DNA of 64,000 bases from Scleromitrula shiraiana (taxonomy: Eukaryota > Ascomycota > Leotiomycetes > Helotiales > Sclerotiniaceae). Positions 1 through 10,853 of the stretch are shown here, in pieces. The notes beneath the pieces were generated by a model that was not told the DNA's origin, searched no databases, and worked only from the letters and a program-made list of their open reading frames with translations. Every line of letters begins with the position of its first letter. Positions within the stretch are counted from its first letter, which is position 1. The position numbers and the translations under genes are program-made. The stretch is taken from NCBI GenBank assembly GCA_028455995.1, contig JABELC010000004.1:3222501-3286500 (forward strand). The letters run 5' to 3'.

Positions 1-1149
1 TTCGTCGAGAACCACTTCCATATCACGACAATGGCGACGATCGGGCGCAGATGCCCAATCTCAATCCTCCAAGACTCCCACCAATATCGTCATTAATATC
101 ATGTTTGGATTACGAAGATGAAGGTCAGCAATCTGAGGATAGGGGTCGGTATCGATCGCCATCGCAGGGACCAAGATCTCCTGTTCAATTGGATCGCCCC
201 ATGTATCTTCATCAACAACAGCGAAGTCCTCGCGAGCTCGATCGTACTTTCAAGCAATCGCAAAGCCCGCTTGCATTGTACTCTACAGCTCCATCAACTC
301 CAACAAGTTCATTATTTCAGACCGGTGAAAGGTCTATTTCTGTTCAACACAATGGTCCTTTTGTTGCTCCCAGGTATGTACCTTTGACAACTATTTTCCC
401 TGGATGAACGCTCATTGCTATTCGAAAGGCCCCCGCAACCTCGTGTGAAGCCCCTGTGCAAGCTTGTCATTATGCAACAACCTATATCTGCAAGGGCCTG
501 TGGTTATGGAGATAAAGATCGACGGATGATAGATCCACCGCCAATTTTGACTTTTGAAGTCTATGATAATGAGACTGGTCAAATTGCCGATGCAAATGAT
601 AGAACTAGGTTATTGAAAGGATTTATGCCAGTGGTACATTGCTCGTTATGGAATCCGTACACCAATTCTGTTGACGATACAATTGAAGGTTCCGTTGACC
701 GACGGAACCAGAGGAGGATGGTTGGTTCCATGGTATGTAATGGCTTTAGAGCATTAGACCCTCAAGGAGATCATCGATACTACTTCACCTTTGCCGATTT
801 GTCCGTCAGATTTCCCGGAGAATATCAGTTGATGTTCAGACTGACATTAATTGATCAAGGACCTCTGATGATGAAGGTGTCCAATGCGATTATCAGTCCA
901 TTATTAAGTGATATTTTTACAGTCCACAATGCAAAGGATTTTGAAGGTATGCGACCCAGTTCAGAATTGGCGAAATCACTGGTCAGTCAAGGATACCCGA
1001 ATATCCTCAAAATTAAGAAAGGTAATGCAAAGACGATTGCTATGTGTGTCCAAGGAGGACAGGATGCCGAAGAAGATGAAGATGAAGATATGGGGAATAT
1101 GCCGAGTAGTTCCGATCAATCATACCGACGGAATAGACCCATTCAGTAG
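1..1149 (+). CDS. Velvet-family developmental regulator, VelC-like (5' end outside window)
   Basis: Velvet proteins are fungal DNA-binding regulators that link development and secondary metabolism in the nucleus. The reading frame is open from the first bases, so the start lies upstream. Exon 1 runs to 373, a 55-nt intron (374-428) follows, and exon 2 runs to the TAG at 1149; the join is in frame (..FVAPR-PPQPRVKP..). The first 120 visible residues are low in complexity and rich in S, P and Q. The velvet domain fills most of exon 2, with the family blocks QQPISARACGYGDKDRR, IDPPPILTFEV, the VHCSLWNP-like strand, the YYFTFADLSVRFPGEYQLMF stretch, and FTVHNAKDFEGMRPSSELAKSL at the end. A short acidic tail closes the protein. 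A disordered N-terminus with a C-terminal velvet domain is the VelC layout; VosA has the domain at the N-terminus and VelB has a split domain. Family assignment is firm, the VelC subtype less so. Confidence 0.88.
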
Positions 1150-2043
1150 AATGAATGTTTCCCAAATGGCTGTGCTGGCATTTTGTTTTCTGCATTGTTT
1201 GCACTCTCAAGCTAGGCGTTAGAGATTTCAAAAGGTTGATTTGGTAAAGAACTTTTGCATATCAAACACGAATTATGACTTTATGATGAATCGAATGGAT
1301 GGAATGGATGGAGTGGATGGATGATGGGGGCTGGGGAGAGATGATGGTACTGTCTGTATTGGCTTCTTGCTAATACTTTGAGCCAATATGGAAGAATTGC
1401 GAGGGAGACTTTATGATAACTCTTTGGACCTCCATTAAAGGTTCAACCAAGTTGATGTTTGAAAACCTTTGTTATTGTTATAGCGATGATTATATTATAT
1501 ATATATATATATACCCAATGGAACAAGATCTGTATCTCTACCTTAGGTATCTCCTTTTACTTTATTTATTTATTTATTTATTTATTTCTTTCTTTTCGGA
1601 TATGTATCTAATTATTTATTATTTTGCTTCAGGCAACTGGTACACATTTGAGTATTTGACCATAATATTATTATGAGTCTTGATATAAATGTTTTGAATG
1701 AGAGCCACAGCTCTTTTGCCACATGTGGCTGAAATTCTTAAATAAAAAGACAAAAACACTACCACAGCCATAACCCATCACGTCGCTGACTACGCTGATG
1801 TGGCTGACCAAATGCTAATAACCCCGCACACAATCCGAAGACCGATCAAGATCTAAACTTTATATGGTTAACTTTCTTCACTTATCTATTAACATTTAAT
1901 CCAAATACAGTTAGATCGACACGAAGAATCGTGCCCTACCACTAAAAACTTTCTATCGCGTTGCTCGAGATTTTCTTTTTTCTTTCCTCCTTCCCTCTGG
2001 CATAAGCCAGGAAGGGCACCATAAATTCTCTAAATCTCTCAAA
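1150..2043. other. Intergenic region, velvet 3' end to CTP synthase promoter
   Basis: No gene is seen. It holds GGAT/TGGA-rich low-complexity sequence near 1287-1325, a TA microsatellite at about 1495-1512, a TTTA microsatellite at about 1559-1587, and the CTP synthase promoter at the right-hand end. Confidence 0.6.
1971..1998 (+). promoter_or_regulatory. Pyrimidine-rich tract upstream of CTP synthase start
   Basis: An almost pure C/T run ends about 45 nt before the ATG at 2044. Such CT tracts commonly lie at or just upstream of transcription starts of highly expressed genes in filamentous fungi. The role here is inferred from position and composition only. Confidence 0.4.
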
Positions 2044-4144
2044 ATGAAATACGTTCTTGTATCTGGAGGTATGTATTGATTCTATTTATCTATCTATTGA
2101 TTTCTCCAGTTATTATGATTATGATTGCTAATGTAGGATGTAGGTGTGATTTCCGGCATTGGAAAGGGCGTCATTGGTACGTTGAATACAGATATGAGGG
2201 GCATTTGGCAAAGGCGAATGATGGGTTAAGAATGAAGACTATACTGATTAAATGGCTATATAATAGCCTCTTCCACCGGTTTATTACTCAAGACTATTGG
2301 ATTAAAGATATGTTTTACCCCTCCAAAGCGCTAGGCAGAACTCTTGAACTGACCTCGAAATTACGTTACATCCATCAAGATCGATCCCTACATGAACGTC
2401 GATGCTGGAACCATGGCCCCGACTGAGTAAGTCTCGCAATCTCCATGTGCAGACTCCGGAATTGCGCTGATTTACGAATATACAGGCACGGAGAAGTTTT
2501 TGTTCTTGACGATGGTGGAGAGGTTGACCTTGATCTCGGTAATTACGAACGATACCTTAATATTCGACTCACTCGGGAGAACAACATCACGACCGGTAAA
2601 ATCTATGCGCACGTCATTGAGCGAGAGCGAAAGGGCGATTACCTCGGAAAGACAGTTCAAGTTGTACCACATTTAACAGATGCCATTCAGGATTGGATCG
2701 AGCGAGTTGCTAAAATTCCTGTCGACGACACCAAGGAGTCACCGGATGTTTGTATCATCGAATTAGGAGGTACTGTTGGAGATATCGAGAGTGCACCATT
2801 CATTGAGGCAATGAGACAATTGAAGAGAAGAGCCGGAAAGGGAAATTTCTTGCAAATCCATGTCTCTTTAGTCCCTGTCATCCAAGGCGAGCAAAAGACG
2901 AAGCCAACTCAACAAGCCATCAGAGATGTTGGTAGAACTGGATTGGTTCCAGATTTGGTATGCCTGACTCATGAACTGACAGAAATTCTGAATGCTAATT
3001 CTTGTAGATTGCATGCCGATGCGATGTTCCCCTCGAGCGAAGCACAATTGACAAAATTGCTATGTTCTGCCAAGTTGAGTCTGAGCAGGTTGTTGCTGTA
3101 CACAACGTTAAATCCACCTATCATGTTCCATTACTCCTTGAGAAGCAAGGCCTTGTCACCACAATCAGTAACATTCTCAATCTCGATGAGGTCAACAAAT
3201 CAAAAGCAGTTGTAGATCGGGGTCAGAGGACATGGACTGAATGGAAATCTTTAACCAGTCAGCAAGATCGTTCCTTTGAAGATGTTTCCATTGTTCTGGT
3301 CGGAAAATACACCAACCTTCATGACTCATACTTGAGTGTGATCAAATCCCTCGAACATTCGGCGATGCGATGTGGTAAAAAACTAAACCTCATCTGGGTT
3401 GATGCCTCTAGTCTTGAGGATGAGGCCAAAACCGCCAACCCAGCAGAGTTCCACAAAGCTTGGCACGAGGTCTGCACAGCTGATGGTATTCTCGTGCCTG
3501 GTGGATTCGGTCATCGTGGAACAGAAGGTATGATCCAAGCCGCTAAATGGGCGCGTACCAATAAGACGCCATATTTGGGTGTTTGTCTTGGTATGCAAAT
3601 TGCTGTTATTGAATATGCTCGAAATGTCTGTGGTATCACCGCTGCTAGCTCCGAGGAACTCAATGAGCAGTGTCCAGACAAAGTCATCGTTTACATGCCT
3701 GAGATCGACAAAGTAAACTTGGGAGGTACCATGCGTCTTGGAATCAGACCTACTGAATTCCAACCCGGATCCGAATGGTCCCGTCTCCGACAAATGTACG
3801 GTGAAAAGACTTCCATCCTCGAACGTCATCGTCATCGTTACGAAGTCAACCCCGAATACGTCGACCGCTTACACACCGGAGGTCTCGAGTTCGTCGGAAA
3901 AGACGAGACTGGTCAGAGAATGGAGATTGTAGAATTGAAAGATCACCCCTGGTATGTGGGTGTTCAATTCCATCCCGAATATCTTTCACGAGTCTTGGCG
4001 CCAAGTAAACCATACTTGGGATTTGTCGCCGCAGCCAGTGGATGTTTGGAGAAGGTTACCGCGGATTGCTTAGGGGATGAAATGGCTAGTAGTATCAATG
4101 GCGTTGGGGATTTGACAAATGGTCTTAATGGCGTTAGCATATAG
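2044..4144 (+). CDS. CTP synthase (glutamine-hydrolysing), six exons, one with AT-AC intron
   Basis: Makes CTP from UTP, ATP and glutamine, the last step of de novo cytidine nucleotide synthesis, in the cytosol. Exons are 2044-2068, 2144-2176, 2267-2307, 2365-2426, 2486-2957 and 3008-4144, giving 589 residues (yeast URA7 has 579). The N-terminal synthase domain opens with MKYVLVSGGVISGIGKG and contains the IDPYMNVDAGTM, CIIELGGTVGDIES and GEQKTKPTQ blocks. The C-terminal class I glutamine amidotransferase domain has the nucleophile loop GVCLGMQ and the QFHPEYLSR His/Glu pair. With this exon set the catalytic Cys is residue 404, the same number as in URA7, which supports all five introns. Four introns are GT-AG. 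The third (2308-2364) begins AT and ends AC, and no in-frame GT-AG alternative exists. The gene is otherwise undamaged. Orthologue of yeast URA7/URA8. Confidence 0.96.
2308..2364 (+). other. Non-canonical AT-AC intron in CTP synthase gene
   Basis: The flanking exons encode the conserved junction ..TIGLK|VTSIKIDPYMN... The 57-nt insert begins ATATGT (the fungal GTATGT donor with G1 changed to A) and ends TTAC. ACTGAC at 2348-2353 is a good branch site with its A 12 nt from the 3' end. In the downstream frame a TGA lies between the last AG and position 2365, so an AG acceptor cannot be used. This fits a U2-type AT-AC intron; the U12-type donor ATATCC is absent. Confidence 0.82.
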
Positions 4145-5503
4145 ATTGTGGATATCCAAATGATGGGTGCGGATGTATGCATGGATAGACGGAGGAGGTA
4201 TGGATTTTACATCGGTTTGGGCGGTGGGCGGTGGGGGGTTGAATTAAAATGTATCTTGCGATAAACATGCAAGCATAGTATGTTGTTAGAAAAGATCCCT
4301 TGGCGTTAATTGTATAGAGCCTGTCTGGGAAATGGGATCTATGAAATATATCTACCTAGATTAACAAATATTATATTATAGAATTTGTAGAATACACAAC
4401 TACGCACACGTCCACGCACTCGCTCGTGCACACGCTCAAACTATATTGTGATGACCAAAAGGAACAGACAAGCATATGGAATGATGTTATGAACTAGTAA
4501 TGGGGGATTAATTATTAGTTAATTCCTTTTCAGACCGCTGTTCCTTTCTCGTGTATAACATGGCTAAAATGGTATCATACACATGATTCCACGTGGTCGT
4601 ATATAACATATGATTTCTAATCTATATGTATTTCAGTGATAATACAACTAACTCACTTCACCATAACCCCTCTCACCAACTCAAAGTTTACCCAGACAAA
4701 TTTTGCCTCTCCAATCCTCATCCCATCTCTATTGTTCTTCGTCTTCATTTCCATCTATCATCGAGAAATCCACTCCCTCCCATCTATTCCTCAAAACCCC
4801 AATAGTAAACTCAGCAACCGAAATTGATACATGGAGAGCACGACAAGATCTCCTCTCCACCTTCAGTCTCCTTTCCCACTAGGATAACAAAATCCCCATA
4901 TACACAATACTAAAATGCAAATTTCCAATGCGAATTTATTTTGAAAACGAAAAGTAAGATTCTAACATCTATCCTACATCTTATCAATATCATGACCCAC
5001 CATCATCGTACAAAACATTACATTAACTTGCCATGCCAAATGCTGCACAAAAATAATGCACATAAACTACTCTTTGCATATATATATCCCCAAACCAAAC
5101 TAAATCAAATCAAACCAAACCATACTTGACTTGTATACACATGCTAGAAATGTGCATATAGAAAGAATGTACAACACGCATCACCAATCCTCACTCATCT
5201 CACCTACTCATACCATACCTAGCTAGAAACACGAGAGAAATCAGGACATTGTAAAATCTCCGTAACCATAAAGTCACGCTTTCAAAAAAACAATAAAAAA
5301 AAACAAAAAAAATTAACAACATTTTAACTTATAACTTATTACTAGCATAACATAAATATCAGTACATAAGCACGAGACATGCTAACCCCCAAGCCATGAC
5401 AAGCACGCGCGAACTAAGAAATATCTTCCTACTCGGCGTAGCTTACATATGCAATATGCAGCGTCTAGGGGTTACATGGAGTGCGTTGAGTGCGTCGAGT
5501 ACT

Positions 5504-5528
5504 GATGGGTGATGGGTGATGGGTGATG
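5504..5528. repeat. GATGGGT tandem repeat (about 3.5 units)
   Basis: Three perfect GATGGGT units followed by a partial unit are directly visible. No function is indicated. Confidence 0.8.
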
Positions 5529-5641
5529 CATTATCGTCATTTATGTTGTGGTTTGGTATGTTGTGTCCGTATGTATGTAGATTTAGTATTAATTTAATCA
5601 CGCTAGGATTATTAGTTTTTGCAAAATGAAGGAATAGGGAG

Positions 5642-5683
5642 TAAATAAATAAATAAATGAATGAATAAACAAATAAATGAATA
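5642..5683. repeat. TAAA/TGAA tetranucleotide microsatellite
   Basis: A run of AAAT units with some AATG substitutions is visible, lying in non-coding sequence. Confidence 0.8.
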
Positions 5684-7015
5684 GCGCTTTGCATGAAATG
5701 GACTAGTTGGCGCATGCTAGATTGTTGGTTGTTTAGACGCGGGGGTTGGGTTAGGTTGGTTGGATGGGGGATGGAGTGCGTTAGGATATTTTCGATGCTT
5801 TGCTTTACGACTAGACGAATTGAGGGGTTCTTGGTTGTTAGTTTGGGATTGTGCATATAAGAGGAGAGGGAAAGTTGGGGTTGGATCATGTAGGAATGAG
5901 GGTTGGTTGGTCGGTAGATTTATGTATTGATTGCATATTTCAGTAGGTGTTACTCAACGCTCATGGTTGACGAGAAACGAGATTGGCTTTCATTTAGATG
6001 ATTTCATAATCGCACATTCTTTTATGTTTAAATAATACATTCGTTATCCATTTCTTGAATCACCAAATACTATGATCAATAGCTTGGAAATCTTGCAAAG
6101 TCATAGGTATGACTATGATGAATACAGACCTTGAACTACAAACCCAAACCTCCGAAGCTCAAGAAGAAAAAGTATGTCAGCCATTAGATAAGCAATTTGA
6201 CAACAGTCGCTGCTCATATTCACTGTCTCGCTAGCTTGTTCTACTCTTTTTCTTCTCTTAATTTCTTGTATGTTCATTCCGAGGAATATTATTTACAAGG
6301 ATGAGTGTGGTGGTTCGTGAGGAAGATGGGTGCTGGAGAACGAGATGGATAATCTGGTTTTGGAGTTTAAGTTGGGATCAGATATCAACGTCTACTTGGA
6401 TTCTTAGTTAAGGTCTGCTATTTGTATTCTTGACCTTCTTCACTCCAAAGTTCCAGTGACTATCGGGGGTAGAAATTCACTCAGTTCTGAGAACAGGCGA
6501 GTATTTGAGGGTGCTGATTTAACAAGACTAGGAAGTTAGAGGCAGTAACGAAATGACTTCTAGGGAAAACTTGGGATTATTACTAGTATCTACAAGAAAT
6601 TCCGAAGATGACCAAGGGTCTATGCAGGGGGTTCGCGAGGAAATGGTCTAGGTGGCCGATGACAAGGCAGTGACGTATCAAAATTTGAGACATGAATGGT
6701 GGTTGATGTATGAGAATGATTGAAAAGGTTTTATGGCTTATTTACCATGACTTACAGGTGAATAATGGTCGCGGCTACAAGACTAAATATATCAAACTTT
6801 TCAACCAACCAAGACTTATCCAGAATTATAGCTTGGGGATTGCAATTAAGTAGGCGAAACATCCGAAAATTTCGTATTTGCTTTTGTGAACCACGGCTTT
6901 GAGACAACTGAAAGATCGCGGGTAGTCGCTAGAGCTATGTAGACACTCAGACACTGGACCCTCAACTTTATAAGGTTGGCTTGGAGGATGCTTTTATGTC
7001 GGGAACAACACTGCA

Positions 7016-8150
7016 TTGGACTTTGCAAACAACGGCTTCGTGGTTCATCAAGCCTCCAATTTGATCTGGGCATCGTACGAAGCTTTAGTGGCTGGAGCCT
7101 ACACAAACAAGGGAAATGAACAGTTTGGTTATCTTGGATTTCGATACTGGAATCAAATATATGACACAAGAGAACTTTATCCTTGTTCTTATTGTCTAGT
7201 CTCATTGTTGACTGCGGCTACACAAGCTCAAATTACATCTTCATCATCCACACCATCATATCATGCCTCAAAACTAGCGTCTCCAAATCCTCCCATTTGT
7301 CAAGGATTTCGTTTCTGTGATTCGCAGTTTGAATCTGCCAGATCCTTGCAGAATAATGCTTCCGTCCAATTGAGCCTTCCTGTCGATAACCCTTATCGTA
7401 TTACCCGTATTCCGGTCGATCCTCCTTTACCAGGCATAACTAGTAGAGAACAGACTAACACATATCCAGGTCCTTTAATTCCACCTGAACTCGAACTGTC
7501 TGCGGCGGAAGCGGAAGAAGTCCTACACACATTTCGAACGCATTGGGTAAAGTTCTTTCCTTTTATATTTATACCAGAATCCATGACTGTCCAGCAATTT
7601 CGTGCAGAGAACCCAGCATTCTGTGTCAATATTATGACGATAACAGCGAAAACTACGGCTCGACAGATTGCGCTGGGACACATATTCGCTCGTTTGTAGG
7701 CCGGAAACTACTTATTGAGGGCGAACTTAATTTGGATCTACTTTGGGGACTGCTAGCATATATGGGTTGGTACGTATATTGCCGTGACTTATAAGTTCTT
7801 GGCTGATCGCTTACACTTCATAGGGGTCAGTTTCATTATGCACAAAGGCCTGTGGTATGCGATTTTCCTATTAGTTATTTCATTCCTTGCGCGTGAGGGG
7901 TAACATCCATTTAGTACTGAGTTCGAATAAGCTTCATTGACTCTGTGTATTCTAAAGAATTCGGGGTGTTTTTGACAACGCAAGAAAATGTGAGAGATGC
8001 TGATAAACAACTGTTAGTGGACAAGTCTAATTCTACTTGCAATGGGAATGATATTTGATCTCGGTTCAAATAAAGCCCCACCAAAGGAGTCGCCGCATTG
8101 ACTTCTCAACTACGACATTCGAGGATGTCCTAAATCTTATGTTCTTTCGG
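7016..8150 (+). pseudogene. Decayed fungal-specific transcription factor (middle homology region fragment)
   Basis: The recognisable part begins near 7480 with ELSAAEAEEVLHTFRTHW and continues VKFFPFIFIPESMTVQQF, the start of the middle homology region of fungal Zn2Cys6 transcription factors. The family sequence then moves to another frame near 7640-7700 (VGRKLLIEGELNLDLLWGLL, then AYMGWYVY), so there is a frameshift. A later frame holds MIFDLGSNKAPPKES and NYDIRGCPKS near 8048-8135, also typical of the family. No Zn2Cys6 motif is visible upstream and the C-terminal half is missing. The next recognisable sequence is the second half of an MFS pump in the same orientation, so a deletion has probably joined the two. 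The left border is uncertain. Confidence 0.6.
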
Positions 8151-8267
8151 CGGATTCACTTCAAGAGCAAAGAGCGTTGTTGTGTTGTTTTTCATTAAAT
8201 TCAACGCATGCACATATATCTTCATATTTGTTGATATCCATCTGACCTAAATCTAGTCTTTCATCAT

Positions 8268-9406
8268 TTGTCCAAAAGGTTGATACACTTCGTGGACTCC
8301 ATACGCGGAGGAATCGTTGAAATCTTGCATTTAGATTTAAGTGGATTTGCCCTCTTTGCCCCAACCGTCATTCAATTCCTTCTCGCATTAGAATGGGGTG
8401 GAACTACCTATGCCTGGTCGTCCTCTCACGTGATTGGACTCTTCGTCGGCTCATTCTTTAATCTCCTCCTGTTCCTGTACTGGGAATATCGCGCCGGCGA
8501 TGAGGCAATGATTCCCTTGTCCATTGTGAAGATTAGAGCGGTATACACCGCCTGTATCACACAAGTTGCCTTTCTGGGGTAGTATATTCACGATTAGTTA
8601 TTACCTACCAATTTATTTTCAGGCGGTGAGGGGCGTTTCCCCAACCCTAAGTGGTATTTATACTTTGTTTGGTATATTGCTGTAGATGTTATTTGCTACC
8701 GCTTCTGGATCCGCCGGTATGTTTGATGAATTCTTAACCTTGTTGCTGTAGAACTCATTGCTGATATTTTATATCACAGTTCAATAGATCGGTTATTACA
8801 CCCCTTTTGCTATGGCAGCGGGTGCTTTCGGTGGCATCTCGTATGGTCTTTTTTCCACATTTACTCCCACCACATCAACAGTAGCATGGGTCTTTTATCA
8901 AATTATCGGAGGAATTGGTCTCGGTATTGGTGCACAAATGGTTTGTCTTCTCCAGCAGAATCTTCAAGTTTTTGTTTCCTTCGTCCATCCACTAACGTGA
9001 AACAGCCAATGATAGCATTACAAAACAACGTACCAGTGGATTTCGTAACAATCGGCACCACAATTTTTATCTTTTCCCAATATTTCGGAGCCACATTAGC
9101 TTTAACCTTTGCATCTACCATATTCTCCGCATCTTTGAAGTCGAGCATTCATATATACGCCCTAGAAGTAGATGCCGCCAAAGTGATTGGAGCTGGCGCA
9201 ACGCATACACAACCGTAGTACCTGCCTCACAGTTGTCGGGAGTAGCCGAGGCGTATAGTATCGCGGTTGACCATACCTTTTATCTCGCGGCTGGCCTCGC
9301 ATGTGTATCGGTGGTGTCTGCTTGGGGTATGGGATGGAAGAAACTTGGCAAGACAGATGCCAAGACTAAAAGCACAGCGCAAGAAAGCGGCGATGTAGAA
9401 GCATAG
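8268..9406 (+). pseudogene. Decayed MFS efflux pump, C-terminal half
   Basis: The second half of a DHA-type MFS transporter is seen. The first block contains LDLSGFALFAPTVIQFLLAL and EWGGTTYAW, the next SYYLPIYFQAVRGVSPTLSG, then FAMAAGAFGGISYGLFSTF, MIALQNNVPV, and a last block starting VVPASQLSGVAEAYSIAVDH and ending at the TAG 9404-9406. The gene is broken in several ways: the N-terminal half is absent, a one-base frameshift lies near 8575, an in-frame TAG is at 8683-8685 (a Gln is usual there, so CAG to TAG is likely), and a second frameshift lies near 9200. Introns remain near 8720-8780 and 8940-9004. Substrate unknown. Confidence 0.75.
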
Positions 9407-10005
9407 GTGGATTAATGTTCTGAGTTTGTGAGCTTTAAGAGTATTTAATGCTACAGAGATGTAGGGAGTTTGGTGGAGTCATGCATAGAATGGAAATTGG
9501 TTTGGTGTACATAGAGATATGCATTTATAGGGGAGATAGATGGCAACTTTACCACTCATGAGAATATATAATAACTCCACGATATCAATGCCTGTGTTTA
9601 AGACAATTGGCTTGATTGGCAGTGAACAAATTCTATCTTGAGTCCCAAATTCATCTTCGGAACAAGGCAACAACAAAGCACCACAGACGAAAAATATATA
9701 ACAAAATGAAGCTATCAGCCCATGGAGAGCTATAAACACAATTTAACAAAGCATCAAATTCATGGAACTCTCCATTGCGGTGTATACCATGATATAGGCA
9801 TGTGTTAAAGCGGGAGATGTTACCAGTTCGCATTGAGCAATATTCCATTTTGAGCATCTGACCACAAGTTTGTATAATATCAATTGTGGCAGTAAACCAC
9901 TTGCCTGAATTAATTTGTTCCCAGACCATACAAACGCCATTTTATATCCCCCAACTCCTCTATCAGACGTTCATCCGTCCATCGCCCAATCTCTCATAAT
10001 CCAAC
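9407..10005. other. Intergenic region
   Basis: Between the decayed MFS gene and the 3' end of NIP7. No coding or repeat signal is seen. Confidence 0.5.
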
Positions 10006-10628
10006 CTAACTAGTTGCAAACAAGGTATCTTCGTCTCTCAAGTATTCTCCACAATCCGCCTGTCTAAAGCAAGTAATACCAGTTGGATCCAGTCTTCTCG
10101 CTTCTTGTGTACTTCTAGCCGTAACCCCAAATCCTAATGGTGTATCATTCATGCTGTAGACCACCACGCCCTGATGTTCCGGGCAATCCTCAGACCATCT
10201 GCCCACATGCGCTTTCACAATATGTCCACCGTATAAGAATGGCATCTCTCCATTGGCCTTGACCCAGACCTTGTAGCGGGCGTGTTCGGCGAGGATTGGC
10301 AGTGCGGTGATATGGAGACGGAATTTGCCTGTTTTGGTAAATTTTCCTGGAGAATGGTCAGCTCTGACGTGTATTGATAATGGAGAAGTTATGAGTATTT
10401 ACCAAGGCATGTTCCTAATGATAACAACTTTTCTCTAGCAATGGATGTCGCAAGGTTCGCAAGTGATAGTCGTACATAATAACATCTCGATTGCTGGACT
10501 CGAAACACATAACGATCGGCATTGGGACCATTGTCTAATGGTGCGATTAGGTTCTTCAGAGAGTTTCCAGTATAATTCGCCAATTTGGCAAACAGGGTTT
10601 GAGTTTCTGATTCTGTAAGAGGACGCAT
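10006..10628 (-). CDS. NIP7: 60S ribosome subunit biogenesis protein NIP7
   Basis: NIP7 is a small PUA-domain protein required for 27S pre-rRNA processing and 60S assembly in nucleus and nucleolus. Exon 1 is 10403-10628 and exon 2 is 10006-10346 on the minus strand, split by a 56-nt GT-AG intron inside the conserved LGTCLGKFTKTGKF block. The protein has 188 residues (yeast 181). It starts MRPLTESETQTLFAKLANYT, carries the family core HITALPILAEHARYKVWVK and MPFLYGGHIVKAHVGRWSED, and ends with VVVYSMNDTPLGFGV and FRQADCGEYLRDEDTLFA. It is divergently arranged with NOC3, another 60S factor, with start codons 225 nt apart, so the two may share a promoter. Confidence 0.96.
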
Positions 10629-10853
10629 CTTGATCTTGTTGTTTGATTGATTGATTGATTGAGGAATTGGTGTTGCGAAACTGTGAGCTTCTAAAATTTG
10701 GGATCTCGATTTTTTTACGCGGGGAAGCGCCGCTAGAAACTTTTTTTTGGAGGATGCGGCCGCATCCAGGAATATTTTCTAATTGTGAACTTTTTTTTTG
10801 AACATTACACACAACCTGCATCATTCATTGAAATTTTTGCGATATAGACAACC
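10629..10853. promoter_or_regulatory. Bidirectional promoter between NIP7 and NOC3
   Basis: A 225-nt gap separates the two start codons. It contains a GATT tandem run (about 10645-10661), a perfect 16-bp palindrome GGATGCGGCCGCATCC at 10752-10767, several T-tracts, and GAAATTTTTGCGATAT just upstream of NOC3, which resembles the RRPE and PAC elements of ribosome-biogenesis genes. Motif function is inferred by resemblance only. Confidence 0.5.

Larger units (their letters stand above)
4145..7015. other. Long intergenic region without recognisable gene
   Basis: No ORF resembles a known protein on either strand. The region holds AT-rich and A-rich tracts (for example about 5285-5320) and two short tandem repeats listed separately. 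Around 6113 a short frame starts MTMMNTDLELQ, but it leads nowhere recognisable. Confidence 0.5.

Noticed and set aside
2308..2364. U12-type (minor spliceosome) explanation for the AT-AC intron
   Set aside because: The donor is ATATGT rather than ATATCCTT and the branch is CTGAC rather than TCCTTAAC; a U2-type AT-AC intron fits better.
5443..5889. 148-codon minus-strand frame
   Set aside because: Consists largely of translated microsatellites and low-complexity sequence; no domain and no supporting exon structure.
6113..6170. Possible MFS N-terminus (MTMMNTDLELQTQTSEAQEE)
   Set aside because: Only about 20 codons, with no membrane segment following; the decayed MFS C-terminal half is 2 kb away with a transcription factor in between.
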